From Metaphire vulgaris (Eukaryota; Annelida; Clitellata; Crassiclitellata; Megascolecidae): a stretch of DNA of 64,000 nt. The stretch is from NCBI GenBank assembly GCA_018105865.1, contig CM030852.1, forward strand, positions 6,894,034 through 6,958,033, in the 5' to 3' direction. The position numbers and the translations under genes are program-made. Positions within the stretch are counted from its first letter, which is position 1, and the number at the start of each line of letters is the position of its first letter. Below are positions 23,138 through 57,261 of the stretch, piece after piece. The notes under the pieces are model-generated. The model worked only from the letters and a program-made list of their open reading frames with translations. It was not told the origin of the DNA and did no database searches.

Positions 23138-25724
23138 GGGGTGGCCAATCTCATAGATGCATAGAAGGTGCAAGCTGCAAATGCCATTCTGCAAAAGCTT
23201 AGAAGCCGCATTGTCACAATTAGACACGAAAACGAGGCAGTGTGATCCAATTCTTTGCAAAATTTCATTAAATCTCTGCTGTTATTTTCATGGGACCTAC
23301 TGTATGATAAAATTGATAAACGGGTAAAATTATTACTGTTATGCGGCAACTGTATACTTCTGTTGAGCAACTTGAGCTGTTGATCTGCTGGGAGAAAAAA
23401 TTAAAACTTTTTGTGAGGCACAGTTTCTGCTAGAAGAGTCGCAGTTTGGCCACCCATGCATGATATAGTGACTGAAATATGATCATCAGTCGAAGGAATG
23501 AGGAGTTTCCCATCGAATAGAGCCATGCTTTTACTGCAACGAGACTCAACTGTATCCACGTATCGACTGCAAAAATAGTTACTGTCGAGTGAATAGGAAA
23601 TGTCTGCGCATTTACAGATACTTCAGAGCTGTTGTTAATTGTGTCTCCAATCGTTTGTAATTATCCTCTCATTCTCATATTCAGGTGATGTCGTCGGCAA
23701 TCTTGTCGTCCACTTGTGAATTGCAGGCAACAATGCTGCGTCTTTCCAGTGATAGGATCGGCACTCGTCATCTCTTTCCACGTCTTGTCTTTCCATCGCC
23801 CCTCCTCCTCCTCCTCCTCCTCCTCCTCCTCCCCTCCTTTTTCCATCTACCTACAGCGACTGACATAGTAGCGACGCCCGACCAAGTGCCTCGTCTGGGG
23901 AAAGAATGACACCGACTGACACCGACGCAGATACCACCGACCGCCGCAGAAAGCGAATAAACCCACGACGACGACAAATGATGACGACGACGACAATGAT
24001 GACGACGACGACAATGATGACGACGACGGAGAAAATCAATGGAAAGTGACGTCGGCGAACAAGCATTTCCGTGCATCATTTGGTGGCGAAATGTCTCTGC
24101 AATTGCCTCAAAGACTAATGGCGCTTTAGTCAATTAGTCACTTTTCATATCGAACATTGTCAAATTCTTCTCCTTCTTCCGCCTCCTCCTCTCCTCCTCC
24201 TCCTCTTCTTCTTCAGCATACTCTGTCATTCGAACCAGTACACGACCTCTTTAAATATCATGTTCTTAGACCTAATAATATTTTCCATATTGGCCTCAGG
24301 CATGACTATCTGTCAAAGAAAGTGGCGTCGAGAACAAATCACTGTGTTACATATTTCAAAGACTAGGGGAAGTGATTTCTGAGCATTTTCTGTCGAAATT
24401 GTCTGCAATATTATCAAAAATAGTTCCAGAATTTCTCAACGATTTCCTGGACATTCAGCATTTACGACGTAAATAATATAATCGATGACAGACTTGAATC
24501 GAAATCTTACATGGACATGCTCGATCGATATTAAATAGCGAATGATGGTCAATTGGACCCAGTGTAAAAATATCCAAATCGTGCAAACATCTTAACATTG
24601 AGTCTGAATTAGTTGTCTCTAATTCGTTTGCCGATTAGGGCATCGAATCGTGAATCAGCAAAGAAACAACTCATCCCACAAACAGCAGTTATTTAGGATT
24701 GAATCAGGCACGCATAGAGTAGTCGACCTTACCTATAGGAATCCTGGTTGGGAACGAATGGTTGCATTTAATTGCCACTACGACAATGTAGACGATGAAA
24801 AAAAGTTCAAAGGTCAAAAGAAGTTCTCTATTCATGTTATGACGTAGACAGATTATCCGCCAATGACCGAGTCTGTAGATGACGCATTTCCTGTGGCGAC
24901 GGCCGCCATCAAGACTTCGAAGGAAGAGAAGGATCGGCGACAGAGGGTCGTTTCCTCGGAAGACGGTCGCCGCTGTGGCGCCTCAATTGAGTCGAGCGAA
25001 ACGGAGCGAAAATTCCAGAAGATACGACGACGAAGACGACAACGACCCCGCGAACGATGTTTCCTAGTATCTTCGACCGCTCCTCCATCGAGTCACAGGG
25101 ACTGGGGACTGTCTGGTGAGACCCTACTCTGGCGACCCATTGGCATTGTTGGACGCCACCGAATACATCGAGAAACGGATGAAAAAGTCTCTCTCTCTCT
25201 CTCTCTCTCTGACTTAAGCTTCACCTTGGAAACAGCTTCACCTTGGAAACAGCTTCTGTCTGCTGCGCTTCTTGTAGACGTACCGACTGCGCAGTCCTCC
25301 CCCTCCCCTTCCCCACCGCCCGGCAGTCGGTGGTGCTCAGTTGGGGAACGCAGTGGGCTCAAGCCCCAACCTCAATTAGACCTCCCCTCCTCCTCCTCCT
25401 CCGATGACGAATGCTGATCCGCAGAAGCAGAGCGGACCATCTGTCATAAACAAAAGAAAACAACAATTTACAAGAGACAAAGTCCGCGACTGCAAATTAA
25501 TGTCATCGACGACAAACGTCTTTACGCCTTTCAATTCGACGCCTGCTCATTTCTGTTTGTCAACCGTTGAACGGATTATGATGTTTGGTAGAAGATTGGC
25601 TCTAATTTCGGAAATTGCGATCTGCTCTTGAGTTTCTACATTATGCAGCTGTTCAAATGGCTATTTTGACACGGTCTTTATTAACTTCCATAGTTTCGTC
25701 TTTAACTGACTTCTGTCTTACGCC
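23138..25724. other. Non-coding, triplet-rich
   Basis: It contains (CTC)n at 23795-23832, (GAC)n with GAT interruptions at 23966-24030, (CTC)n near 24178-24205, a short (CT)n at 25190-25210 and a moderately GC-rich stretch 24880-25400. The 184-codon plus-strand frame at 24863-25417 is rich in Ser, Arg and Pro and runs through the CT repeat. I see no domain and do not call it a gene. Confidence 0.5.
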
Positions 25725-26024
25725 CAGTGGCTGTTCCACGTGGGTGATTAGTGGGGATATATCTCCACCGGACACTTTTGCTTGTCAAACTATTTTAGGG
25801 TAAAAGTCAAGTAAAATGACGGGGAGAAAACTGCGGGTGACCTTTTTTGCTTGTCAACCTATTTTTCGGTAAAAGTCTAGTAAAATTCGGGAAATTGCAT
25901 TTTTTGCTCGTCAACCTTTTTCTTTTTCGGCAAAGTTTATTAATTTTCCCCTCTTTTCATCCCCCACCAACTTCCTATGAATTCATTTCCTCCCCTCCAC
26001 CAAGAAATCCTGGAACCGCCACTG
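25725..26024. mobile_element. hAT-like MITE, CAGTGGCG family
   Basis: It starts CAGTGGCTGTTCCACG and ends TGGAACCGCCACTG, flanked by a perfect 8-bp duplication CTTACGCC. Inside are three versions of the An-GCTTGTCA motif in the reverse orientation. Confidence 0.85.
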
Positions 26025-26473
26025 CTTACGCCTATTGTGGCCTTTAGTATTGTAATCTGCCGTAGTCACTTATGTTTGCTCGTTTTTAAAAGTTAAACGC
26101 CGATTAAACTGTCATTTTCTACTCCATGCACTGCTTAGACATAATATACAGTACATGTAATTCGTTTTGCACCATTGACGCAATCTCTCTGCCAAATACT
26201 AGATGCGGTTAAGTTGGCTAACGGTTAGCAAACAAAAACTCGCTGGCGTAGAACTAAACCGGCCTCGAAACGATATGTAGCATATCGACAACAAATGGGA
26301 TTTTAGACAATGAAAGAGTTTGTAGAAAATGATTTCAGTACCAGACAGAGGATGGAGAGGGAGAGGGAGAGAAGCAATGACGGCTGCTATGACGCGATGA
26401 TGGTGTGAGGTACGAAGTTTAGGGGGCCTACCTGAGTGAGGGTCAGCAGATGTCGAGCAGTTTCGAGCGCAGT

Positions 26474-26507
<34 letters not shown>

Positions 26508-27001
26508 TTGCTTCTAAGAGTTCATCCGCCATCTCCGAAGACCAACGACTGAAGAAGCACCGTGGTGAAGACATCTCTCCACTCCAGGCGAAGTGCAAGA
26601 CACCGTCGCACATCGACACGAGGAGGAGGAGGAGGAGGAGGAGAAGAAGGAGGAGGAGGAGGAAAAAGAGGAGGGGAGAAAGACGCGAGAAGAGCGCCGC
26701 CAAGCGACGACGACGACGAGGCGGCGGAGAAGAGGAGGAGGAGGAGGGGAGAGGGAGAGCTTACAGTTATGCTGAGCAGACAGGGTGGATATATATCGGA
26801 ATCAGAATAGATGGACTGAATGGGGAGTAAAGAGGAAAAGGGGAAGAAGAGGGGGAGGAGGAGCATAGGAGGAGCACAGGCGAAGGATTTCAAGAGGATG
26901 ACCTAATTTCTCTTATCCATAAAATATCACTCGTTGTTACAGTAAGAGACACGTGACTAGACTGCAGCATGCAATCAATCCATCCATCTCTCCATCTCTC
27001 T

Positions 27002-27040
<39 letters not shown>

Positions 27041-27417
27041 GTCTCTGTCCGTCTTCGTGCATCTGGCTCCTTCTCACCCTTCTTCCAAATCCTCTCAATA
27101 TATATGTAATTATGTATGTATGCACGCATGCACGGATTCTATGCAAGGTCTCCTCCTCCTCCTCCTCCTCCTCCTCATCCTCCTGCTTCGTCGTTGCGGT
27201 CGTTTGGTGGCAGCAGACGACGGAGGAAGGGGATTAACGGCGTCGACGTCTTTTCTGGGCCGACGACGACGACGACGACGACGACCGAGACATTCGGCGC
27301 GTAACTCCGGACGTCAGGAAAAGGGCATTTATACAATCCAATGAACTGCAGCGGCTCGCTTATTAACTAAAGAACTTCTATGGCGCCATTTCATTAATGG
27401 ATTTTACATCAGTTGAT
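26025..27417. other. Non-coding, GA- and AGG-rich
   Basis: (GA)n lies at 26476-26503, AGG-rich purine sequence at 26620-26870, (CT)n at 27005-27038, (CTC)n at 27148-27182 and (GAC)n at 27264-27285. Several frames over these repeats give poly-Arg, poly-Glu or poly-Leu and are rejected as genes. Confidence 0.6.
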
Positions 27418-27754
27418 GGTCGGTATTCAGGACGTTTCAGCTCAGGACGATTCATCTCATGACGTTTCATCAGGAGGACTATTCATCTCAGGACTATTCA
27501 TCTCAGGACGTTTCATCTCGACCAAACCCAATACCCTAACCCCAGACCCTATCACTAACCTAACCTAACCCCTTTAACTTTATCCTAACCTCTCCTAAAC
27601 TCCTCTCAGAGTCCATAAGACTAACCCTCAACATTGACACACTAACAGCACCCTTATAACTTTATCCGTTTGAAACGTCCTGAGATGAATAGTCTCTCTT
27701 AGAGATTAATCGTCAATCGATGAATCGTCCTGAGATCAAACGTCCGGATACCGA
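27418..27754. mobile_element. TIR element with GGTCGGTATTC ends
   Basis: The left arm repeats CAGGACGTTTCATCTC-type units and the right arm carries the inverse, GATGAATCGTCCTGAGAT, then CGTCCGGATACCGA. Between them lies an AACCTAACC-rich stretch that looks telomere-like but is degenerate. There is no ORF. Confidence 0.6.
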
Positions 27755-28482
27755 TGGTCGGTATCCTCTGTATCAACCTGTTGCTGATGCAGAGAAACTC
27801 AGCATTATTAGAACCTAAATAATAGTCTGCAATTTCCACTAACTTTTCACCGCTCCCAGCTAAGCAATACGACCAAATATCTATCTGTCTGTCTCTTTGT
27901 CTCTGGCAATCCGTCTCTCTCTCTCCCTCTCAGAGTCCATGAAGACTTCTTTTAGATAAACATTGAGCACACTAACAGCAGGACACTATTCGAATAGTTT
28001 CACATGTAGTGTTGCAACTCTCTCTTAGTCATAGATAGGACGCCAATCGAACACTCAGTAGTCAGCCACCAGACCTCTACTGCTTCAATTCTCACCTGAA
28101 TCATCTGATGCAAAGAACTGGTGTTGTTCTTCAAAACGCTTCGAAGGACTGACCATTTCCACTATCATGACACCGCTAGCGATTTATAATTGACATTCCA
28201 AAGAACTAAATGTTTCAATTGATCAACGTGTCTCTGTTACTTTGTGCTGTGGGCGTCAGCCAAAAGGCACTGCGCAGTCTCAACTAACGAACGAACACCG
28301 GTGGTCACGTGACCCTCAAAATACGAATACATTCGATTGGCGACTCTCAGAATTCAATCGAATCATCGACAGGATATAGTTGCTCGAAACCCCTTCCTCA
28401 TCCCTCATCCTCATACTGCTCTTGGAATATCTATCTATCATCTATCACTATCTACCAACGATCATTACCACTGCAAACACTA

Positions 28483-28538
<56 letters not shown>

Positions 28539-28834
28539 CTCTCTAATTAGAAAACAACTGACGACGCTCAGTGGGTAACTTTGTTGTCCAAACGGATTTT
28601 AACCTAAAGCGTACAGTGCTGCCATCTGGCGAATATCGAGAAATTGCCTTCGACATATCGGACTTTATTATATTCATCAGGAACTGGTTTTAAGACTATA
28701 AACTTAGAAACAAAGAGCTTTAAGCCAGTTCATCTGATTATAGATCCTCTTACATCTACAATCGTCTACAAGTTGGTCTTCTTACATCTACAAGCATCTC
28801 ATCCACAATTGACAGTTGTTAATCCCGTAATCGA
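27755..28834. other. Non-coding with (CT)n
   Basis: A (CT)n tract lies at 28486-28533. No gene is recognised. Confidence 0.5.
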
Positions 28835-29200
28835 ACGAGCGTAGGGCCTGGCGATGATCTCCAGAAGGTCGCCGGTTCGAATCCCGCATGGACCTTAAGG
28901 TCGACTCAGCCTTACTCGCTAGGCGGCGATGGTAAAATGAGTCGCAGCGTTAAGCTGCGAGGTAAAACGTGGGTCCGGGGAAAGTAATGGCAACCTACCC
29001 CAGATTATTGGATTATACCACCTACGTCGCCGATTGTCCAGGCCGGAGATAAGCGCTGAAACCCAACGCTCGGACCTCGAGCACGGGACCTACCTTTCTT
29101 GGTTGTTTCGCACTAGTTATGAACTTTAACTCTGCAATGTGTTCACGCAGCCCACCTGTGGACAAGTCACCACAAGAATCTGAACGTTACTTACTTACAT
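28835..29200 (+). mobile_element. tRNA-derived SINE with LINE-like tail
   Basis: A pol III B box, GGTTCGAATCC, lies at about 28873. It is followed by the family body GGTCGACTCAGCCTTACTCG, CGTTAAGCTGCGAGGTAAAA, AAAGTAATGGCAACCTACC and GGAGATAAGCGC. The last ~80 bases (AACTCTGCAATGTGTTCACG, CCACCTGTGGACAAGTCAC) nearly match the reverse complement of the LINE end at 44475-44550. The copy ends in ACTT repeats. Related copies are at 34689, 40100, 42205 and 43185. Confidence 0.8.
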
Positions 29201-29308
29201 TTTAAAATCATCTTTGGCTAACAGACTTTCGATTAAATTTTCATGACTCTTTTTGTCGATCTGTCGCGACTATTTCACCAGACAGATGTCGCTGCTAAGT
29301 GACTTCAT

Positions 29309-29479
29309 CAGGGTGCGATTTGTGACCTGGAGCAGTGGGGGGATATGTCGAGCTTGGGGGGATGTAGTTGTTGGGAAATATAGCAGTGGGGGGATGTAGT
29401 GGTGGGGAATGTAGCAGTAGGGTGATGCAGTTGGGCAGTGGGGAAATATTCCCCCCTCCCCCTCGCAAATCGCGCCCTG
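29309..29479. mobile_element. hAT-like MITE, family B, copy 2
   Basis: It has the same CAGGGTGCGATTTG and CAAATCGCGCCCTG ends as 16265-16435. A perfect 8-bp duplication GACTTCAT is at 29301-29308 and 29480-29487. Confidence 0.85.
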
Positions 29480-30573
29480 GACTTCATTTAAGCCCTGTTG
29501 GGAAGCAAAAAAAACTTAATTTTAAACAGAAAATTAAATGCATTTTCATCAGAAGAAACGCGTCTTCAACCGTTGAAAAAAGTTCCTTTGTAAGGCTATC
29601 AATAGCTCTGCGCAGCGCTGATCAAACTCTGAGAAGCTATAGCACAGTTTGAAATTATTACACTGGAGATGCACGCAGAGGAAACTCTCTTCTCGCAAAT
29701 TCATTGATTTCTGATCGCAGTCAAAGGCGCTGTTGCAGTTTCACGAATGCTATTTTAGGCAACAGTTCTCAAACGTCCACTTCGTCTTTCAGCTGCGACT
29801 GGTCAAATAACTCTTGACAAATACACTCTTGATGCTTAAATTGTCAAGCAGCTCTGCTGTGTAAGAGAAAACGCACCCAACTGTTAGGCGAAGCGCAGAG
29901 ACTGTGTTGACTCTTATAGACATCAACAGCAGAGTGACTCATACTGTACAATAGATACTTCAACGTTGAATTTCCACACGCAATAATTACGCTGGCGAGA
30001 GAGTCTAGACGTTCTGTAAAGAACGTGACGCTGCGTGCTCTCTTGACTTCCAGCGCAGCGCTATTTCTGCTGCTGAGCAATTTCCAAAGTATTTGGAGAA
30101 ATTTTAAATATATATTAGGAACTTTTATAGAACCAAGTCTAATACTATAAAGGCATCAATCGATGGAAATTCAAGTCCGTCCGCAAAAAACAGGTCATTC
30201 ATTCCAGGGGAGATCAGTCAGTGGTAGAGCCCTGGCGGCAGAGCTGTGGAGGATATGCTAAAATATCGGTAAGAGGAAATCGTATTAACTTATTAAGTCT
30301 GAGGTTATCGAGAGATATCAGATATCAGATTAAACAGACATCAGGTTTTGTAAAAAGTTTCTTATAGCCTAAATTTCCTAAATGATCTCTCTTTGCTCAT
30401 TGGCTTTCGAAGTCTAAATGGTTGGAATGCATTGAAATGGTCTTCACGCCCAGAGATCATCAACGTCGCCTGGGCTGAAGACGTATCCAAAGAGAAGCAT
30501 AGAAGACGAACATCTTTGGCGCTAGACTTGTCTATCTTCTTCATTTTATACCGAATTAAAAATATCCAATTAT
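29480..30573. other. Non-coding, nothing recognised
   Basis: AT-rich with no repeat or exon that I can name. Confidence 0.5.
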
Positions 30574-30814
30574 CCAATGGCGGTTTCAAGAATTCTTGGT
30601 GAAGGGATCCTAGATTTTTTAGGAAGTTGGTGGGGGATGCAATGAATTCTAGGAAGTTGGTGACGAGCAAAAAAGGTCATCACCTCTCTGTTTTGTGTAC
30701 AAATACGAAATGGCTTGGACCGATATACCCCCCTGAAATCCCGGGAACCCTGACAAGAAAAAAAACTCGGTGGGGAATGCATCCCCAGTCATCCCCAACG
30801 TGGAATCGCCCCTG
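30574..30814. mobile_element. hAT-like MITE, CAGTGGCG family, degenerate
   Basis: It starts CAATGGCGGTTTCAAG and ends CGTGGAATCGCCCCTG. The interior carries the TGACGAGC-A6-GGTCATCA motif at 30661-30682. No clean target duplication is seen. Confidence 0.65.
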
Positions 30815-31189
30815 AAGATATCACTTGGATAAATGAACAATACATGGCATTTGGGGGCTTCGTTCCTCGGTCAACCCCAGTTCCTCCAAATGGTAGATAA
30901 TTAATTAAGTCTTATGATGAGTACTATTTGGTTAAAATTTAATACTAAATACGTCATTTCTTTTCTCGAAAACTAAATTTACAAAGACTATTGTTCATAT
31001 TAACAGATATATAATTGTATAATTGTAGTATACGATACTGTTGCAAATAAATTCATGAAATGCGATGGATGTGGAATCAGGTTTCGTCAATTTTATCCAT
31101 TATTCCGGTAACATTTCTTCCATTCCATCTGCGATGCACGTCAAGATATTTTAGAACTTAAGAGTTAAAACACACGAGAGACATTCGTC

Positions 31190-31481
31190 TTCATGCTTAC
31201 TCAGACGCGGCTATGGAGTGACGGCGGTCTTGTGATTCGCTGTTCTTCTGTTGCGGCTTCTCTAGGCCTTGCGGTGCACACGGGCCTCAAGGGCGCCGTT
31301 TGCTTTAGGCCTGCGCGACTGGCTCTGACAAGTGCCTTTATGGACAATAATTCTGTTTGGATGTAGGAACTTAGGAAGAACCATTCGGGCTTGAACAGAG
31401 TCAGTGAGTCTTATAAGGAAGTTGAGTCACACCTGCAGCGATCTGGTCTGCAGGTTAACACAGTCTGTTGCACCTGAGAAC
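31190..31481 (+). promoter_or_regulatory. Probable promoter and 5' UTR of the DED-kinase gene
   Basis: A locally GC-richer segment precedes the short first coding exon. I see no TATA box in a convincing place. The call rests on position and composition only. Confidence 0.35.
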
Positions 31482-51970
<20,489 letters not shown>

Positions 51971-52439
51971 AAACAACCGCAGCTTTATAGATGCTTATGC
52001 CTAAAAAAGCTCACAGCTTCACAAAAGCAACCTTAAGCCTTGAAAGCGATTATCCTTCTCTTAAACAGGACTGGAAAGTGTGGCTTTAAAACCCTGAAAA
52101 CGTCAAAATTTAAGTTTTAAAAGGTTTTATGTGTTTTAAGTTGAAAAATGAAAAACTCATCTTTATTGTTTTTCAACTTTTTACTCACTGCAGGCAACAG
52201 AACACATGTGTAACAAGAATATAGAGAAGGGTTTATGGCTGTTAACACGCCAAACATTAAAACCTAAAACATGCAGTAGAAAAACCTAAAAATTTGAATT
52301 TTGTTTGTAAAAAAACAAAAGTTTTTTCCACCCCTGCTCCAAAGGTTTACGAATTTGAAGGGAAAATATAGACGGTGCAAACGGCTGTGCTTTTACAATG
52401 ATTGTACGTCGTCATAATGTGCGCAATTAGTGCAATGTC

Positions 52440-52649
52440 GGTGTCGCGTGCAGAGGGTTGGTCCAAGAAATAAAAAATGTTGTGCAAGGGTTGTGGACAA
52501 ATGGAACAGTTTGGACGAGATGGGAGTGACAGTTGAAACAGTAAACGGATTCAAAGGCTATCTCGATAAACTATAGGTTATTGAATGCGGAGAGTTACTA
52601 CAGTGGTTTTCACACAGGCTTACTTAGCCTCCTAAACCACTTTAAATCA

Positions 52650-52722
<73 letters not shown>

Positions 52723-52725
52723 CTT
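52440..52725 (+). mobile_element. LINE reverse transcriptase C-terminus and (ATT)n tail
   Basis: The frame reads CARVVDKWNSLDEMGVTVET then VNGFKGYLDKL and a stop, the VVDKWN.L...V....VN.FK..LD motif at the end of CR1-like ORF2. The 3' UTR matches 17456-17582 (TTTTCACACAGGCTTACTTA) and ends in (ATT)n. Confidence 0.8.
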
Positions 52726-53684
<959 letters not shown>

Positions 53685-53903
53685 TTAGTGAGGGGATATA
53701 GAATTAGGCTTAACCTTGACAGTATCGGCCTTTTCATACTCTTTTATTTTCTCCTCTAGTCTGTCCAGCTGTCTTTTTCTTTTCATAGACAGCATACCTA
53801 GACTGTCGGCATTCGAGAATGGAATGCGCGACAAGTCGGCTGCAACATATTTCGGCAGTCTGTCGTGAATTTTCTTCATATCCACCAATGACTGGAGCTC
53901 CAT
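53685..53903 (-). pseudogene. Retroelement ORF1-like fragment (tentative)
   Basis: The minus-strand frame reads LVDMKKIHDRLPKYVAADLS then RIPF and a coiled-coil-like RKRQLDRLEEKIKEYEKA. The sequence LP.YVAADLSR.P followed by a coiled coil recalls repeated ORF1/gag-like proteins in invertebrate genomes. It is open and highly coding in look, but has no start context or splice partner. It could be an exon of an unknown gene. Confidence 0.35.
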
Positions 53904-55125
53904 AAGGTTATCGGTCGTTGTTTTCGCCCTTTCTTTTAATTCGCCGCGGCAAATTAATTATTGTCGATTTCAGCTTTATTCAAAGCTGCACTGCAGATTT
54001 AAGTCTTTCGCATCGTTATAAACAGTTATAAACATCAATAAATGTTGCTACCTCCCTCCCACCTCGCTGTGGCGTCATGCCATCCTTCGTGGCCACGTTC
54101 TGAAGGCAACCCAACGGCCCTCTGCTGGCTACGCGAGAAGACAATTATGTGGAGATGGATATTTCTATCTAAGTAAGCGGAAGCTAGTATATCTTGTAAA
54201 CGTGATGTGTCAACTTGCTGCAGCAATTGACGTCGTCAGCGAATATATCTCATACGCTGTTACGTCGACGTGGAAAAATACCGAATACCGATACCGATAT
54301 CGCGATATTTAGCCATACCGATATGGAAATACCGAACCGACTTTTAAAAATATCGACCGATATCCGAATATCTGAATACCGATCACGCATAAAATATCGC
54401 CCCTCTAAATAATGAAATTGCCCCTAAATATGCCTAATGAAATTACCCCCCTAAATAAAGAAATTGCCCCCGGTGGGACGTAGGCCTACGCAATGTACAG
54501 TAGATGAGCATCTGGAATATTTTAAGTAGAATGCAGTTTATCGTTAGGCCTATAATTATGTCCATAGGCAATTAAGAAAATGATAGCACTTCCATAGGGC
54601 CTAATCAGAGACGTCATTTCACTGTTTTTCAGGGGGCAAAACACTTTGACACTTTTGACCTGACAAGTTTGCGAAAAATCTGACGACCTTTTTTTGCTTG
54701 TCAGTCATTTTTACTCTTTAGGGTCTGCTACCTATTTAGCCAGCCAATTGGTGTGTAAAACTACTGTAAATAACACAAACATTGGCGGAAAAAATTTTTC
54801 CCTAAAAATCAGGGGACAACACAAACATTGGCGGAAAAATTTTTAACCTCCTTGAGGTTACCTAAAAATCAGAAAGGGACAAATGCCCCCCATATGTCAC
54901 CTATTCAAAACAATGACGTCCATGGGCCTAATTATAAATTTATATATAACAATACCTCGTGTTTTAAAGGGTTCAGGGACTGCCTCCTGCAGCTGCACCT
55001 GAGAGACGTTGAGAACCACTGTAAAAAGTTTCGTGTTTCGACCTTGGTGAGACTTGAACCCACAATCTCTTATATTAGAGAACGATTTTTTAACAATCTT
55101 GAATAGCAAATAGAAAATCGACATC
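53904..55125. other. Non-coding, repeat scraps
   Basis: ATACCGATAT-rich palindromic stretches lie at 54280-54390, with CCCCTAAATAATGAAATTG repeats at 54400-54470. The GACGACC-Tn-GCTTGTCA motif is at 54680. No gene is recognised. Confidence 0.5.
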
Positions 55126-55439
55126 CCGTGGCGGTTCCACGTGGGAGATGAGTGGAGATGCATCCCCCAGTGCCCCACCGAACTTCTTTTTTGCTTGTCA
55201 AACCTATTTTTGGGTAAAGGTCTCGTAAAAGCACCGGGAAAACTGCGGATGACCTTTTTTCTTTTTTTGCTTGTCAACCTATTTTTCGGTTAAAATATAG
55301 TAAAATTAGTAGGAAATTCCCTGTTGTCAGTCTTTTTCGGCAAAATTTATTGATCTTTCCTTCTCTTTTCGTCCTCCATCCCACCAACTTCCTATAAATT
55401 CATATCATCCCCCGCCAAGAAACCCTGGAACCGCCACTG
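55126..55439. mobile_element. hAT-like MITE, CAGTGGCG family
   Basis: It starts CCGTGGCGGTTCCACG and ends TGGAACCGCCACTG, with a perfect 8-bp duplication TCGACATC on both sides. It is related to 25725-26024. Confidence 0.85.
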
Positions 55440-56555
55440 TCGACATCGACAAAATATCAACACAAGCCGTCTGGCATACCTTGTTCTACAGCAGTATCAT
55501 TTTGACGAGTAATTGCAAATATAAAAGCGCTAGATGAGTTAGCTGTTAAGACTTGAGTGATAATGGATGTCATTATGGTTACATGGAAACAAATTTGATC
55601 GAAAAATTTACTGTAATATAAAACATTTTATATTAATTAATAATTTTGGATTTCTCTTGTTAACCATTTTGTTAACTATCTCGCTTTCTTTCTTGCGATG
55701 GTGTTTTATAGTGAGATTTGTGATATAATTAATGTCTTTCCATTGTTTATGTATTGGTAAAACAGACCCTTATCCACGCGGTGCCTAATGTGATTAATAC
55801 GGTCTGCGTGATGTGTCGCGCGTTGTTCATGTGTGTGTTAGCGAAGAGATTAAGCAGAAAAGCTGACAGATGTAGATGCGTGTCGAGAAGTATATGACAA
55901 AGAAGCAATACGCTGTTGCATAAAGGCGAATGATGCTGGTGTGGCCGTTTCAACGCATCAATATTGCAATTCTACACTCAAGTAGTAGTCATAAAATAGT
56001 AACCACGACTATGATGTTGACGACGACGGCATTATTGACGAAGCTGTCGTGTCCGAAAATGTCGGCATGCTTTAAATCGCTTCTTTGGCCAAAAATTCAA
56101 TCATATGAGATTGAAACTGTCGAAACCAGTTCAATGAGTTAACTCTTTGCCATGTTTGTTTAAGTGTAATATTTCAGTGAGTGTTAGATAAGTAGAAATG
56201 CTAGTTTTGCATGCAGTAAATTATTTTATAATCTTTATTCATGACAAGCACAGCATCAAATACAAACACCAAATAACACAAATCAACTTAACTAATTTTA
56301 ATTTTCTGCTTCATTTCGACTTATTCTTGTTTTTGAAGTGATAGTTATTGCTTAAATTCAATCATGATAGAATGTCAAAATCAGTTATCTGTTCAAAACT
56401 GGAATCAGTGACTCAAAAGTTCATTTTGATTCAATATTTGATGGTATTTGATCTTTATGGATATTGATTGATATGGACCAATACTATGATTGTTGTCTAG
56501 ATGAGCTATTTCTATGTCATATTTTGGCTTATGTTTTGCCATGAGAGATTTGTTC

Positions 56556-56595
<40 letters not shown>

Positions 56596-57144
56596 TTAGT
56601 AAGTCAATGTCCTTCCTGAACCTGTTGGGTTCACAGGGTGACTCTAATATCTGTTTCTAAGGCCCACGTCCAGGGATGCATTACCACGGATACGAGACCA
56701 GAGTTTTGCCTGCTTGACTGTGCTGCATTTCCACTGTTATTCACACCCAACAACAATAATTATAATAATAACAAAGTAATAACAGATATGACAGATATCG
56801 GTGAATCATCCCAAATACTTCAAATTTTGCTGCATTTTCAGACAAGAAGAATAGTTTGAGTAATCATTATTATTATTATTATTATATCATTATTATTACT
56901 GATAATTTCTTGTGCATCGTATTACCAAAATATCAGGGGCAAGGGCATGTTACAGAGTCAATAAAAATAATTAAAATAACAGTCAAAAAATGAGTGTAAT
57001 GAGTTTATGGATTGAATTGTGCAGTTGCAGTCTGTTTTAAGTGTTTGCCTTTTCTGAACTGCTTTCAGGTTTCTGTGACTCTGCTTGTTTTGAAAGGCTT
57101 ATGAGGTTGGTATCTGGAGAATTTAGCCAATCATCTGTTGAGAA
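55440..57144. other. Upstream region of CNOT7
   Basis: (AAT)n lies at 56558-56594 and (ATT)n near 56866-56886. A pyrimidine-rich acceptor, CTGCTTTCAG, at 57059-57068 suggests that the start codon lies in exon 2 and that a non-coding first exon sits upstream, but its position is not clear. Confidence 0.45.
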
Positions 57145-57261
57145 ATGCCAAGTATAGAAGATGCACCTCCTGTTTGCATTCAGGAAGTATGGCAGGAAAA
57201 CATGGAGGAAGAATTCGTAAAGATACGGCAAATCGTACAAGAGTATCCTTTCATTGCCATG
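57145..57261 (+). CDS. CNOT7: CNOT7 exon 1
   Basis: It reads MPSIEDAPPVCIQEVWQENM then KIRQIVQEYPFIAM, with donor ATG/GTAATT (phase 0), splitting just before DTEF. Confidence 0.93.

Noticed and set aside
24863..25417. 184-codon plus-strand gene
   Set aside because: Low complexity, runs through a CT repeat, no domain and no splice support.
28835..28900. tRNA gene (GGTTCGAATCC box)
   Set aside because: No full cloverleaf can be drawn. The box belongs to a repeated SINE with a common body.
55998..56080. EF-hand-like DVDDDGIIDE
   Set aside because: It matches D-x-D-x-D-G-x-I by eye, but follows a stop codon, has a weak acceptor and no second EF-hand. Chance from a GAC-rich stretch is likely.
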